A stretch of 23,106 nucleotides of DNA from Daldinia sp. FL1419 (GCA_025201765.1 MU623640.1:1-23106), one strand, 5' to 3'; positions 1-10,430 are shown, counted from the first letter of the stretch. The notes: generated by a model not told the origin, from the sequence alone. Translations and numbers: made by a program.

Positions 1-1485
1 TTCTTAAAAATTATGGTTCTGATGTATGTATTACCTTTTATAATTAATTTAAATTAAGAAATTATAAAGAAATTTATTTTAAAAATTAATTTATTGATAT
101 AATATTTATCCTTAATAATGTAAATTAATATTTTTAAATTATAATTATTTAATTAAACTAATTTATAAATTACTTTTAAAATTGAAATAATTATTTCATT
201 TTTAAAAAATATTAAAATTATATTTAATTTCTTAATTACAAGATTATATTACTATATATATAATTAAATAATAATTAATAATTCAATATCCATATCAATT
301 AAAACAAAAATTAAATTCTTATTCTTTTAAAATCCAATTTTAATTATTAAATAAAACTATCTTCCAATATATAATATAAAATTATTTATAATTATTTATA
401 TTATAATTAATTTAAATTAATTAAATAATATTTAATTTAATATAACATTATTTATACTAATAAAGGTCACTTCCAAAAATAACTTAATCTAAAACAATAA
501 AATTTATTAAACTTATTCAAGGATCAATTTAACATATTCACTTAATACACCTTTATAAATATTCTTAATTAACTCTTATTCAAATAAATCTCTAAATCCA
601 AATATATATTTAATCATTTTATATTAAATTATATTAAATTTCTTATTATAATTAACACTAATCTTTTAAATTTAAAATTTAATAATAAAAAATATAAAAA
701 AAATTAATAATTAATATTATTAATTTGATTTTTAATTTATTAATAATTTCATTATTTTTTATTAATAATAAATTTATATATTTAATTTTAATAATTTTAT
801 TATTAAAGCCTTTCCATTATTTTATAATATTAATGATTATTATTAATAAATTAATTTTATTACTTATAAATATAAATAAGGTTCCTTTAACAAAAATTAA
901 GTTATTTTTATTAATCTTTAATTCCTACCTATAATTATAAATAAATTTATCCTAATCAAACATTTTTAACCTTCTTCCAAATATAATACTATTCATTAAA
1001 ATACTTTTCTTAAATAAAGAAATATCTTTAATATCCTTAAATACCTTCTCTAAACAATTATTTCTAATTATAATATCTTTAAAATAATAAAGAACTTTTC
1101 TAAAAATTTCTTAATCACTAAAATTCTTATTATAAATATAATAATAAAAATTCTGACCAATAAGGATACCTTTTATCCTAATATTTATAATAATAATATA
1201 AAAGATTTTCATAATTAATAATTCATTTAATTACTTATTTTACCTTTTAATAACATATAAATAATTATTCCTATTATAATATATAAAACCATTTTTTTAT
1301 ACATTTAAATATAAGGTAAAACCTACTATTATATAATAATAAATTATTACTTTTTAATTTATAAAAATAATAGATACCATATAAATAATTATTAAAACCT
1401 AAATTATTTAATTAAATAAACTTAAACATATTAAATTTATAATTATAAAGATTAGGCATCCTAATCTATATAATATTAATATTTA
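1..1485. other. Gene-free AT-rich DNA
   Basis: This stretch is almost pure A/T, with stop codons in all frames. From about 240 to 1120 the plus strand keeps some C but almost no G. No tRNA, LTR end or protein motif is visible. It is probably RIP-degraded repeat DNA too eroded to identify. Confidence 0.7.
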
Positions 1486-1885
1486 TATTAAGGATATATA
1501 TATCATTATAAAATCCCTAATCATAACCCTACCCTAGATAACCTAGTATAGAATTGATCAATCTAAATTCCTAGTATATCCTTTTTATCTTTAGTATGTT
1601 GAGTTTTATTTTCTCAAATTTTTTGATAATCTAATCCATATTATTATTGGAATCTTTTGGATTTTTAATTAGGATTTTAGGTTATTTATATAAATTAAAA
1701 ATAAAATTTCTATATGAATTAAGCCATCACTAAAAAGGTTTATTGTTATAGGTATTGATATGTCCTGTTTTTGACTTGTTATTTTAAAAGTAGTTCCTTA
1801 TATAAATTTCTTTTTTCGTTTATTTATTAATTAAATCACAAAATTAGGCAAATATATAACCATTAATCTATTTAATTAGAATTTA

Positions 1886-2179
1886 TTTTCTAAAAAATAT
1901 CTTCTCTATAACTACTAAATTAATCCTTTTAATAATATTATATATATAATAATTCAAATAAACATCTATAACACAAACTTCTTTAGCTTCTTTTAAAGCA
2001 CCAATATATTCTTTAATCAAATTAATAATCGTAATAGCATCAAATAATGTAAATCTATTTCCAAATTCTTCAAATCTTTTTTAAAAAGATTTAAAATTAT
2101 TAAAATTATGTGGGGCAAATTTAACTTTTAATTAATCATAAATTTTTTCCCAAATAATAACTTTATCAATAATAACCTC
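1886..2179 (-). pseudogene. RIP-degraded coding relic, possibly copia-type Gag
   Basis: On the minus strand one frame reads as protein-like sequence from about 2179 downward. It includes a 65-codon stretch with no stop (2080-1886), surprising in DNA this AT-rich. Legible pieces include VKFAPHNFNNFKSF, RFEEFGNRFTLFDA and EYIGALKEAKEVCVIDVYLN. The in-frame stops at 2081-2083, 1883-1885 and in the DQLK position are TAA where CAA (Gln) would fit, which is what RIP produces. The same frame stays partly legible to about 1500 with further TAA/TAG interruptions. The spacing of aromatic and acidic residues recalls the Gag (UBN2-like) region of Ty1/copia elements, and copia-like LTRs occur in this window. 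That assignment is inference. It could be another transposon protein. There is no start codon, and it cannot be expressed as it stands. Confidence 0.45.
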
Positions 2180-4150
2180 AATTTACTTTTTAATATTCTT
2201 ATTGATTATTCAATAAAATAAATTTATAATTAAATTAATATCAATTACTCTATAACATCAAAAAACATAATGTATATCCTTAAACCATTAAATTATATTT
2301 GATTTATTAAATAAATAATAAAAATATTTATTAGGTTCAAGTAGGATAAATTGGTATAATATAGTCAAATAAATGTTTATACCTTAATCAATAATATTTA
2401 TTTTAATAATAGGAATAAAGATTATTACTAATCTTTAAATAGTAAATACTAAAATTATTAATATATTTTTAATAATGGTTAAAAATAATTATTATTATTA
2501 TATAATAATTAATATTATATTAATTATTTATATAAAAGATATTTCTAACTTTATATTAAATAATTTAAATATATTTATAAAAATTAAATATATTAATGAT
2601 AAATATTTAGATATAATATGGAGATTAAGTTAGTAAAAGAACCTTAATTATTTAAGGTTTTTTAATTATTAGAATATTATTTATTTTTAATTAGATTTGT
2701 TATTTGTAATTATATTTAATCTTTTATAATAACTGGTAAAATTAGATTTAATAATAAAGGGGTTTCATTGTATAATATTTGTAAAAGGTAATAAAAGGGG
2801 TGTTTTAAAGGGCATTATCATACTCAATTTAGGTTAATTAAATGAAATACTAGATAGTTATTTAATTAGCTACTATTTTAAAAATATATAAGAAAGTAAT
2901 AATAGTTTTACATACTTTCTATTTAAATTTTAAGGGGGATTTGAAGATTTATATCTTATATAACCATTCTTTTTTATTATATTTAATTTATTTTTTAAAT
3001 AAATAATAGTAACCTTAATTTTTAATTATTTTGCTTTAAAGACTTTTAGGAAATGGGTTAATTTTAATATAATAATAATTTTAAATAAATTTTATTCCTT
3101 TTATGTAGATAGTTTGATTAAGGAAATAAATATAAGATCTAAAATTAAGCAATATATACTTCCTTTTTTGTAACTTTTTGTATATATTATATAACCATTG
3201 ATCTTACAATAGTTTTTATAGATTTATATAATAATTATTAATCTTTTAATATTAATATTTAATTACTTTATTAATTTTGTTTTAGAGGATATAAATTCCA
3301 AAAATAATTTAAATTTTATAATTTTATTCCTATTTTATAATAATAATTAGTAATTTTTTGTTAATCCTTATTGATCATGGTGTGGATCTTTATATAACTT
3401 CCTTTTTCAATATATTGAACTTTTTCAACTATTTTATATTCAATATTTTTGTTTTTTCCAAAATGTTGTTTAATATATTTTTATATGATATATGTGTTAA
3501 TTAATTAAATATTTTTTATTTTGTTATATATAATAATTATTTTTAATGTCAGCTATATAAAGTTTGGGTGTATTGAGGTTATTTTAAGGATTTTTAGGGT
3601 TAAATTGATTTTCCTCATTTTTTGTTTTTTTAATTTTGCTTTTTTAATCTTAAAATTATTTTTATTTTAATTAGATAATAATAATTCTAATTAAGTAAAT
3701 ATTAATTATATTAATTATATTTTGATTTTTATAAATATTAGCCTTTATAAATCAAATATTTATTTTAATTAATCTAATAATGATTTTGATAAGATTGATC
3801 AGATAATTATCAATCCTAATCAACCAAATTAATAATGATCCTCCTAAAACTAAGGTTATGGATTTGAGTCCCATAATAATCACCATTGAATAGAAACTTT
3901 AATAATTCTTATAAAATATGCCTTATACTTTAATTAATCTATATTAAATCAAAGATTATATAAGTTAAAAGATACAAAATAATTATATTTTAAAAAAGAT
4001 ATTAAAGTGATTAGGTAGGAGATTTGATAGAAGTGATTATTTATTAATAATAATATATATAAAATTAAATAAATAATATATTTAATAAAAAAGTAAATTT
4101 ATAAATTATTATAAAATTTATAAAGAAAATATAATGATTTTTACAAGTTT
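2180..4150. other. AT-rich repeat DNA without a recognisable gene
   Basis: Very AT-rich. From about 2590 to 3660 the plus strand keeps G but few C, the reverse of 240-1120. Short stretches around 2740-2830 look faintly coding, but stops break every frame and I recognise nothing. Around 3870-3930 the text resembles the dispersed repeat found at 7430-9090 (a TGAATAG, AACTTTAATA, ATATGCCTTA series), so a worn copy probably lies here. Confidence 0.5.
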
Positions 4151-4300
4151 AATTTAATTAGATAAGAAAATAATTCCTAGAGGCTTATTTATATCCATAT
4201 AAGCCTGTAGGAACCTGAAAAGGGTAGGCTCCATGGAAGCTAATAGGGTCTTTGTAGGGTAGGATCTATTACATAATCACACTACCCCAGTTCAATATAT
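4151..4300 (+). repeat. End of dispersed repeat, forward copy
   Basis: This 150-bp stretch matches 8940-9090 in the same orientation and 9226-9350 in the opposite orientation. The shared order is AAGAAAATAATTC, GGCTTATTTATAT, AAGCCTGTAG, TAATAGGGTC, then ATTACATAAT and CACTACCCC. It is less AT-rich than its surroundings, so it is a younger or less RIPed copy. The CACTACCCCAGTTCAATATA region looks like the element's terminus because similarity fades beyond it. The element type is unknown. Confidence 0.65.
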
Positions 4301-4887
4301 GTAAAATCATATTGAAATTTATTATAGATTTTATTTATAAATTTAATTTTTGAAAAGACCTAATAGAAGAATTATAAAAAATAGGTTATTATATAATGGA
4401 TTTGAAATAAAGTAGAGAAATTATTTTAAATTATAAAGATTTATTTTTAAATTTTAAAAATTATATTTATATAAAATGTAAGTATTTATTTATATATATA
4501 AAGTTTCTTTTCATTAAAACAATTTAGATTGGTTGAATTATATTTAGTTGAATATGGTATGTTTTATAGAAAAATGTAGACTTTTTATTAAAATCCCTAA
4601 AATATATATATTTCAAAAGCTTATAACTTACTCAATTTTATAACTAGAATCCTAAGGAAAGTTATTTTGTATATATAATTACTTATAATTTATATTTCTA
4701 ATTTTTTCGAATTTATTCTATATTCTATATTAAATTATATTTTATACAAAAAACTAAACCTACTTATATCAATTACTTTAGTAGCAATCTTATATAATAA
4801 TAAGTATTATAAATCGAAAATAAATAATTTAAAATAAAAAACCAATCAGTTTTATCTATTTTCTATATTAAGTTATTCAAGTTTGAA
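4301..4887. other. Gene-free AT-rich DNA
   Basis: No open frame, RNA gene or clear repeat is visible. It contains short A/T runs and scattered G/C only. Confidence 0.5.
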
Positions 4888-5044
4888 TGTTAGGGGTACG
4901 AAATTTGAGGTGTGCGGTTTTTTTGTCCCATAACTGTAAGTCTACAACCAAATACGTACTTTCTCACAATAACACTTTTAATTAAATATAATTTAAATAC
5001 CCTTATTTTATCGTTGCATATAATGATACCTTATCCATCTAACA
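4888..5044 (-). mobile_element. Divergent solo LTR-like sequence
   Basis: Read on the minus strand this 157-bp segment begins TGTTAGATGGATAAGGTATC and continues with the first half of the LTR family at 5482, 6919, 9631 and 14855 (KpnI-like GGTACC region, then AGGGTATTTA and AAGTACGTATT). Its second half differs: it lacks the palindrome and TATA-containing part and ends CCCCTAACA, so the two tips are the inverted pair TGTTAG/CTAACA. No target duplication is evident (TTGAA on one side, TTTAT on the other). It may be a related LTR subfamily, or a recombinant of two families. The plus-strand open frame inside it is incidental. Confidence 0.6.
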
Positions 5045-5481
5045 TTTATATATTTTATTTATATTTTATAATATTATATTATAATATTATCTTACTTATT
5101 ATATTTATAATTTAATATTATTTTTAAAAATGTATTTTATTGTTATATATATATTATATTAAATAAAAGAATTTACATATTTATAAATATTCTATTAATT
5201 TCTTTATTTTATTTTATTATTAAATTTTCTTAAATATTTTTAATTAAAAATTAAAAATTATTATAATACTTTAAATTTAAATAAATATTTTAATATTATA
5301 TTATATTAAAAATATAATCTTATAATATAATTATATATTATAAAAATATTTTATTTATTAAAGATAGAGGATTTTATAAAAAATAATTATTAAAGTTATA
5401 TTTTAATTTCTTTAAAGTTTTTAAATTTTTAAGAAATATGTTAAATAATCTTTAATAATATTTATTAATTATTTTTAATTG
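5045..5481 (+). repeat. Dispersed AT-rich repeat, left part, split by LTR element
   Basis: This segment aligns in the same orientation with 18309-18771. Shared landmarks are TTTATAATATTATA, the TATATATATTATATTAAATAAA run, ATAAATATTCTATTA, and the stretch just before the LTR insertion. Its continuation is 7102-7237. The two copies differ mainly at C/T and G/A positions, as RIP predicts. No coding content is visible. Confidence 0.75.
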
Positions 5482-5662
5482 TTGGATGGATAAGGTACCA
5501 TTGTATGTAATAGTAAAGTGAGGATATTTGTATCAATTCAGTCAAAAGTGGTTATAGAAGATAAATACATATTCTGATTGTACGATTAGAATATGTGATT
5601 TATATACAGGATTAAAGTGGGTCTTGTACCACTACCAAAATTATATAATTAATATTCCTATA
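5482..5662 (+). repeat. 5' LTR of miniature element
   Basis: 181 bp, starting TGTTGGATGGATAAGGTACC and ending CCTATA where less mutated copies have CCCACA, a C to T change. It contains the degenerate palindrome at 5567-5596 and a TTTATATACAGG TATA-like motif just after it, which could be the element's promoter. It aligns throughout with 6919-7101. Confidence 0.88.
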
Positions 5663-5663
5663 T

Positions 5664-5670
5664 TGGTAAC
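5664..5670 (+). promoter_or_regulatory. Primer-binding-like site (TGGTAAC)
   Basis: One base after the 5' LTR the sequence reads TGGTAAC. TGGTA is the complement of the 3' end of eukaryotic initiator Met-tRNA (TACCA), the usual primer of Ty1/copia reverse transcription. Position and sequence both fit, but only about seven bases are informative. Confidence 0.55.
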
Positions 5671-6918
5671 TTTTTCTTTTCTTGCAAAGTTATATGATGT
5701 TACTTCATAATTTTACTTCATACAAACGCTAGTTAAATTATAATTTTAAAGTGTTTTAAAATGTATCAAAATTGGTTTTTTTTTGTAATTTTTCTTTTTG
5801 TTTTTTATTTAAATTAAATTAAATTAATAACCTTTTATATTTATATATTTTAAATATAAAAATAATTAAAAAAAATTTAATTATTTATTTTAAAATGCGA
5901 AGATGATTAAAAGTTTAGTTATTTTTGTAAGTTTTGTTTAAAATTGTAATGATTAACTATTTTAAAACATATAATCTTATTTAATAATTTTTTTTAAAAG
6001 TTATTATTTATTTAAATTAATTAATAAATATAATTAATATTGTTTGTTTTGAAGGTTTTTTTAATAGGGTTGAAGGATTGTTGGAGTTTGTTGAGGTGTT
6101 TGTGGAGTTTGTTAAGGTATTTATGGAATTATTTATTGTTCTTTAGGTATTAAGTTATTATTATTTCTTTAGGTGTTGAGTTGTTATTTTTTTAGGTATT
6201 GGTAATAAGTAAAACTTTTAATAAGGTGGAAAATTTTTAAGTAAAATTTAAGGGTTTATTGGTAAAATAAAATTGCAATATAATTTTAATATTTTTATTA
6301 CTTTTTTTTAGTAATTCTTATGGTATTGTAAATATAGGTGTGTGTTGGATGTATAGTTCTTATTTATTAGATGGTGTTATAGTAAATATAAATGTGTGAT
6401 GGATATGAAATAGTTTAATTATTAAATAATATTATAAATATAAGTATATATTGCAAATATAATATTGTAAATATAAATATGTAATAAATGTATAAAATAA
6501 TTAGTATAAATTCTTCTAAAATTATTTTATTAATAAAAGAAACTTTAATAGTATTTGTTTATATGTGATAGATATAAATTTTAGTTTATAGATTTAGTGT
6601 TGAAGTTGTTTTTATTTTCTAAAGATCTTAAATTAATACAAGGTATTTTAAAATTATGTATTGGAATATAAAATTTTAATTTAAAATTATATATTAAAAT
6701 ATGAAATCCTAAGGTTGTTCACCTTTTCTTATTAAGATTCAAATTTAGTATAAGTATAAATATTCTTAAAATCATATATAAAAACATAAAATCCTAGGCT
6801 TAAAATCATATATAAGAATATGAAATCTTAAGATTATTATATTCACTACTAAATTTATCTCCTCCCTTTTGGACATCTTAATTGATTTGTAATTAATTTA
6901 TTATCAATTATTAATTAA
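5671..6918 (+). other. Non-coding interior of miniature LTR element
   Basis: No open frame of note exists here. Between 6001 and 6120 the plus strand has no C at all while line 6061-6120 has 22 G, an extreme strand bias. The interior holds several short tandem repeats: a 21-bp unit twice at 6082-6123 (TGGAGTTTGTT core), GTAAATATAAATGTG-like words at about 6325-6490, and a 34-bp unit (AAAATCATATATAA core) at 6768-6837 with worn copies from 6650. Confidence 0.7.
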
Positions 6919-7101
6919 TGTTAGATAGATAAGGTACCATTATATACAATAATAAAATGAGGGTATTTATATTAATTTTGTTAAAAGTGATTGTAGAAGA
7001 TAAATACGTATTCTAATTGTACGATCAGAATATGTGATTTATATATAGGATTAAAATGGATTTTGTACTACCACCAAAGTCACATGATTAATATTCCCAC
7101 A
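6919..7101 (+). repeat. 3' LTR of miniature element
   Basis: 183 bp, beginning TGTTAGATAGATAAGGTACC and ending ATATTCCCACA. It is followed directly by TTAAT, which matches the five bases before the 5' LTR. The palindrome at 7006-7035 is degenerate at a few positions. Its differences from the 5' LTR are mostly G/A or C/T. Confidence 0.88.
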
Positions 7102-7237
7102 TTAATATATTTAATCCTTTATTTATTAAATTTATAATTCCTATATATTTTATTAAATTTAAAAGAATTATTTATTTTAATATTATCAATATTATAATTA
7201 CTTTATTAATAATTATTAATTATAATATAAAATTTAT
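7102..7237 (+). repeat. Dispersed AT-rich repeat, right part
   Basis: This continues the repeat interrupted at 5481 and aligns with 18772-18936, with shared TAATCC, AAATTTATAATTC, TTTTAATATTAT and TTAATTATAATATAAAA landmarks. Joined to 5045-5481 it reconstitutes the uninterrupted right-arm copy. Confidence 0.75.
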
Positions 7238-7294
7238 TCAGAACGAAATCCAGTGTATTATACTGAAACTCTTCCAATAAATAACTATATAAAA

Positions 7295-7362
7295 TTGATA
7301 AGAAATTAATAATAATTGATAAGAACTGATAAGGTGGTTGATAAGTTGATAATGGGTAAAAA
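7295..7362 (+). repeat. Short TTGATAAG-type repeats
   Basis: TTGATAAG or a close variant occurs five or six times in under 70 bp (AAATTGATAAGAAA, AATTGATAAGAAC, GGTTGATAAG, TTGATAATGG). It is a minor degenerate microsatellite with no sign of function. Confidence 0.5.
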
Positions 7363-7429
7363 AACATATTAAAAATCTAAAATTTAAAAAAATATTTATG
7401 ATTGGGTGCATCTTTTTTATTATTAAGAA

Positions 7430-9000
7430 TTTGAGTTGATCAGATAGGAAAATAATTTATTTATATTAAATTTAAGTTTTAATAATTTTTGCAAAATATG
7501 CCTTAACCCTACACTTTTATCCTATGAAACTCTATGGTTTTAAAATTTAATAATTTTATATTTGAGAACTTGAGCTGATTAGATAAGAAAATAATTTTTG
7601 GAAGTTTATTTATATTGATTAGGAATTTTAATAACTTTTGTAAGATATGTCCTGCATTTTATTATATAAATCTCTATGGAAAAACTAATGTTTGGGTATA
7701 TTTTAACTTAAGTTGATCAGATAGGAAAATAATTTTTAAAGATTTATTTATATTGAATATAAGTTTTAATAGCTTTTGTAAGATATGCCTTAACCTTATA
7801 TTTTTATTGTACGAATTCTTATAGAAAGATTAATGATTTTATATTTAAGAATTTAAGTTAATTAAATAAAAATTAATATTTAAAGGTTTATATATTAAAT
7901 ATAAGCTTTAATTAAATAGGAACTTTAATTGAATAAGAGCTTTGATTAAATAAGAGCTTTGATTAAATAAGAACTTTAATTGAATAGGAACTTTAATTGA
8001 ATAGGAGCTTTAATAGTTCTTATAGGATATATCTTAATCCTACATTTTTATTATACAAACCTCTATGGAAAAATTGATGATTTTATATTTAAAGACTTAA
8101 GTTAATTAAATAAGAAAATAATTATTAAAGGTTTATTTATATTAAATATAAGCTTTAATAACTCTTGTAAAATATGCCTTGCAATTTTATTATATAAATT
8201 TTTATGGAAAATTAATGATTTTATATTTGAGAGCTTCAGTTGATTAGATAGGAAAACAATTTTTAAAAGTTTATTTATATTAAATATGAACTTTGATTGA
8301 ATAGGAATTATTAGAGTTTCTATAAGATATGCCTTAACCTTACATTTTTATTATATAAATTTCTATAGAAAAATTAATAATTTTATATTTAAGAATTTAA
8401 GTTGATTAGATAGGTAAATAATTTTTAAAGGTTTATTTATATTAAATATGAGCTTTAATTGAACAGGGGCTTTTGTAGGACATGCTTTGCAGTTTTATTA
8501 TACGAAATTTTATGGAAAAATTAATGATTTAGTATTTAAAAACTTAAATTAATTAAATGAGAATTAATATTTAAAAATTTATATATTAAATATAAATTTT
8601 AATTGAATAGGAGTTTTTGTAGGATATGTTCTGCAGTTTTATTGTACGAAATTCTATGGAAATTAATAATTCTATATTTGAGAACTTAAATTAATTAAAT
8701 AAGAAAATAATTTTTGAAGGCTTGTTTATATATTAAAAATGTTAGATTGGCGGATTTTATCCTGGCCCTATTACTTTAATTTATTATTATAGAAAGTTTA
8801 ATAATTTTATACTTAAAAGTTTGAATTAATTAGATAAAAAAATAATTTTTAAAGGTTTATTTATATTAAATAGGAGTTCTAATAATTTTTGCAGGATATA
8901 TCTTACATTTTATTATATAAATTTCTACAGAAAAATTAATAATTTAATGTTTGAAAACTTAAGTTAATTAAATAAGAAAATAATTCTTGAAGGCTTATTT
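7430..9000 (+). repeat. Degenerate tandem array, ~140-bp unit, ~11 copies
   Basis: A recognisable phrase recurs: an AGTTGATTAGATAGG-like start, AAAATAATTTTTAAAGG, TTTATATTAAATAT, GAGCTTTAAT, TTTTGTAGGATATGCC, TTTTATTATACGAA and TCTATGGAAAAATTAATGA. The first phrase starts near 7434, 7573, 7711, 7856, 8100, 8238, 8400, 8548, 8688, 8824 and 8963, so the period is roughly 136-162 bp. The one longer gap (7856-8100) is explained by an internal expansion of a 17-bp unit. The plus strand keeps G far more than C. The same unit occurs in inverse orientation at 14290-15230 and 20370-22300. No coding content is seen. Confidence 0.8.
7906..8007 (+). repeat. Six tandem copies of a 17-bp unit
   Basis: Six consecutive 17-bp units of the type CTTTAATTGAATAGGAA or GAG fill exactly 102 bp, followed by a partial seventh. 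Variation is A/G only (AATTA/AATTG, GAA/GAG, AAG/AGG). It is a local expansion within one monomer of the larger array. Confidence 0.85.
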
Positions 9001-9090
9001 ATATTCTAAAAAGCCTGTAGAAACCTTAAAAGGATTGGTTTTATAGAGGTTAATAAGGTCTTGTAATTTCAATTATGTAATTATATTACA
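8940..9090 (+). repeat. Dispersed-repeat end, second forward copy
   Basis: Matches 4151-4300 with AAGAAAATAATTCTTGAAGG, CTTATTTATAT, AAGCCTGTAG and TAATAAGGTC, then ATTATGTAATTATATTAC. It closes the tandem array, which suggests the array belongs to the body of the same element. It faces an inverted copy starting at 9226. Confidence 0.65.
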
Positions 9091-9225
9091 GCCCTTTGTA
9101 AACCCCCCCCCTTCCTTAAAAAAAAAACCTTATGTAATTGGGGTTTATGTAATTGGGGTGACTCAATTATAAAAATAATTAAAAAACAAATTTAATTAAA
9201 AATATAAGAATAATTTTAAAAGAAA
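9091..9225. other. Spacer with C9 and A10 runs and a 15-bp direct repeat
   Basis: This spacer between two inverted repeat ends has nine C at 9103-9111 and ten A at 9118-9127. The phrase TATGTAATTGGGGT occurs at 9131-9144 and again at 9146-9159. TATGTAAT also occurs at the neighbouring element ends, so these may be short end duplications. Homopolymer runs of this kind are also prone to sequencing error. Confidence 0.6.
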
Positions 9226-9630
9226 GTATATATTGAATTTGGGTAGTGTAATTATGTAATAGGAGCTACCCTGAAGGACCCTGTTGGCTACCCCCTCTAA
9301 GATTTATACGCTCCTTTGGATATAAATAAGCCTTTAGGAATTGTTTTCTTACTTAATTAATTTAAATTATAAATAATTCTTTAGAAATAATTTTTATAAA
9401 GCTTTTATATAAAAATATATAATTTTTATTTTTTTTTAAAAAATATCTTTTTAAAATGCATTATTATTAATAAATAATTACATATATTTATTCTTCTATT
9501 CAATTGTTCTATTCTCCTTAAGATATAGTCACCCTATATCCTCTATATTCATATAGCCTCTGACTTATTATGGATTAATTGAAGTGCAGGGCATATCCTG
9601 CAGGAATTATCAGAGCTCCTGCTCAATATA
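9226..9630 (-). repeat. Inverted copy of dispersed repeat, lightly mutated
   Basis: The minus strand of 9226-9350 matches 4151-4300 (terminus ACACTACCC, then GTAGCTCC, AGGGTCC, AAGGCTTATTTATAT). The part from about 9480 to 9630 matches 20280-20430, sharing CTCCTTAAGATATA, GGCATATC and AGGAATTATCAGAGCTCCTG-like words. It keeps more G and C than other copies, so it is a good reference for the unmutated element. The solo LTR at 9631 is inserted in it. Confidence 0.65.
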
Positions 9631-9811
9631 TGTTCAATATATAAGGTACCATTATATATAATGATAAAAATGAAGATATTTAGATATATTAAATTAAAAA
9701 TAATTATTTTAAAAAAAGAACATATTTTGGTCAGAAATCCAAATATGTGGAATTAAATCCAGGATTAAAGTGGGTCTGTACCACCATAGTTACATGACCA
9801 ACATTCCCACA
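9631..9811 (+). mobile_element. Solo LTR with ATATA target duplication
   Basis: 181 bp, starting TGTTCAATATATAAGGTACC and ending AACATTCCCACA. ATATA lies immediately on both sides (9626-9630 and 9812-9816). It shares the KpnI-site region, GGATTAAAGTGGGTCTGTACC and the 3' end with the other LTRs, but its middle has diverged and the palindrome is lost. A solo LTR is expected from recombination between the two LTRs of a full element. Confidence 0.85.
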
Positions 9812-10430
9812 ATATAAATTAATTTATATTTTAAAAGTAAAATTTTATTTTTTTATTATTTAATATTTTTCTTATATTATATTTATTTTTTGAAAAAATT
9901 AATAGATTTTTTAAATTATTAATATTAATTTTATAATCCTTAATATTTTAATATATTAATTAAAAGATTAAAAAGAACATAAATTTTTTTAATAAATTTA
10001 AATTATTAAGACTTAATTAATCTTATATATTTATATTATAAATCAAAATTATAAAAGCCTAATTCTATACTTCTTAATTAATAATTATAAATAATTAATT
10101 TTCATTTATAATATTATATATTTATATTAAAATATAATTAATATTTTTAATTATTATATAATATAAAAAATTATAATTATGGAATTCAAATTATTCTTAT
10201 TAATTTTAAAATTCTAAAAAAAATAATGAAGCTTTTATGGAATTATAATAAGGAAAAGAATTTTCCAAATTAATTTTCAGGCTTACTAATCCAACAATAA
10301 TTACCATTAAATAGGAACTTTATATCTTCTTTATTTTCTTAAATATTAGCTATCCTCTAATCCCACTGAAATAAGAATGTAAAAACAATAAATAAACAAT
10401 ATAATAATTTCTACAAATATTACAATCATA
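9812..10430. other. AT-rich DNA up to the island border
   Basis: No gene is visible. Around 10280-10320 the words CAATAATTACCATTAAATAGG and AACTTTATA resemble 3860-3905, so a repeat fragment is present. Base composition becomes more balanced from about 10400 and is fully different by 10480. Confidence 0.5.

Larger units (their letters stand above)
5482..7101 (+). mobile_element. Complete miniature LTR retrotransposon (TRIM-like)
   Basis: A 1,620-bp insertion bounded by two copies of the same LTR and flanked by the 5-bp duplication TTAAT (5477-5481 and 7102-7106). A separate copy of the host repeat carries an undisrupted TTATT at 18772-18776 with matching flanks on both sides, so it is an effective empty site. 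TG/CA termini, 5-bp duplication and a Met-tRNA-type primer site fit a Ty1/copia-like element. The 1.26-kb interior has no open reading frame and is G-rich but C-poor on the plus strand. It is therefore either a non-autonomous (terminal-repeat in miniature) element or a deleted, RIPed copy. A polypurine tract before the 3' LTR is not recognisable. Confidence 0.85.

Noticed and set aside
725..934. 69-codon open frame, very hydrophobic
   Set aside because: Composed of Ile, Leu, Asn, Phe and Lys only, as any A/T-only DNA would encode, and lacks an ATG at the first codon. No family features.
1510..1537. CCCTAA and CCCTACCCTAG words resembling telomere repeats
   Set aside because: Only isolated, non-tandem hexamers; they lie in the frame of the coding relic and are best explained by chance.
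1505..1620. Myb/SANT-like resemblance downstream of the Gag-like relic
   Set aside because: The similarity rests on a few residues and would need several restored codons; too weak to call.
4912..5115. 67-codon open frame on the plus strand
   Set aside because: It runs antisense through the LTR-like sequence at 4888-5044 and then into pure A/T DNA.
7430..9000. CRISPR-like array
   Set aside because: Units are long, degenerate and without unique spacers, and the DNA is fungal.
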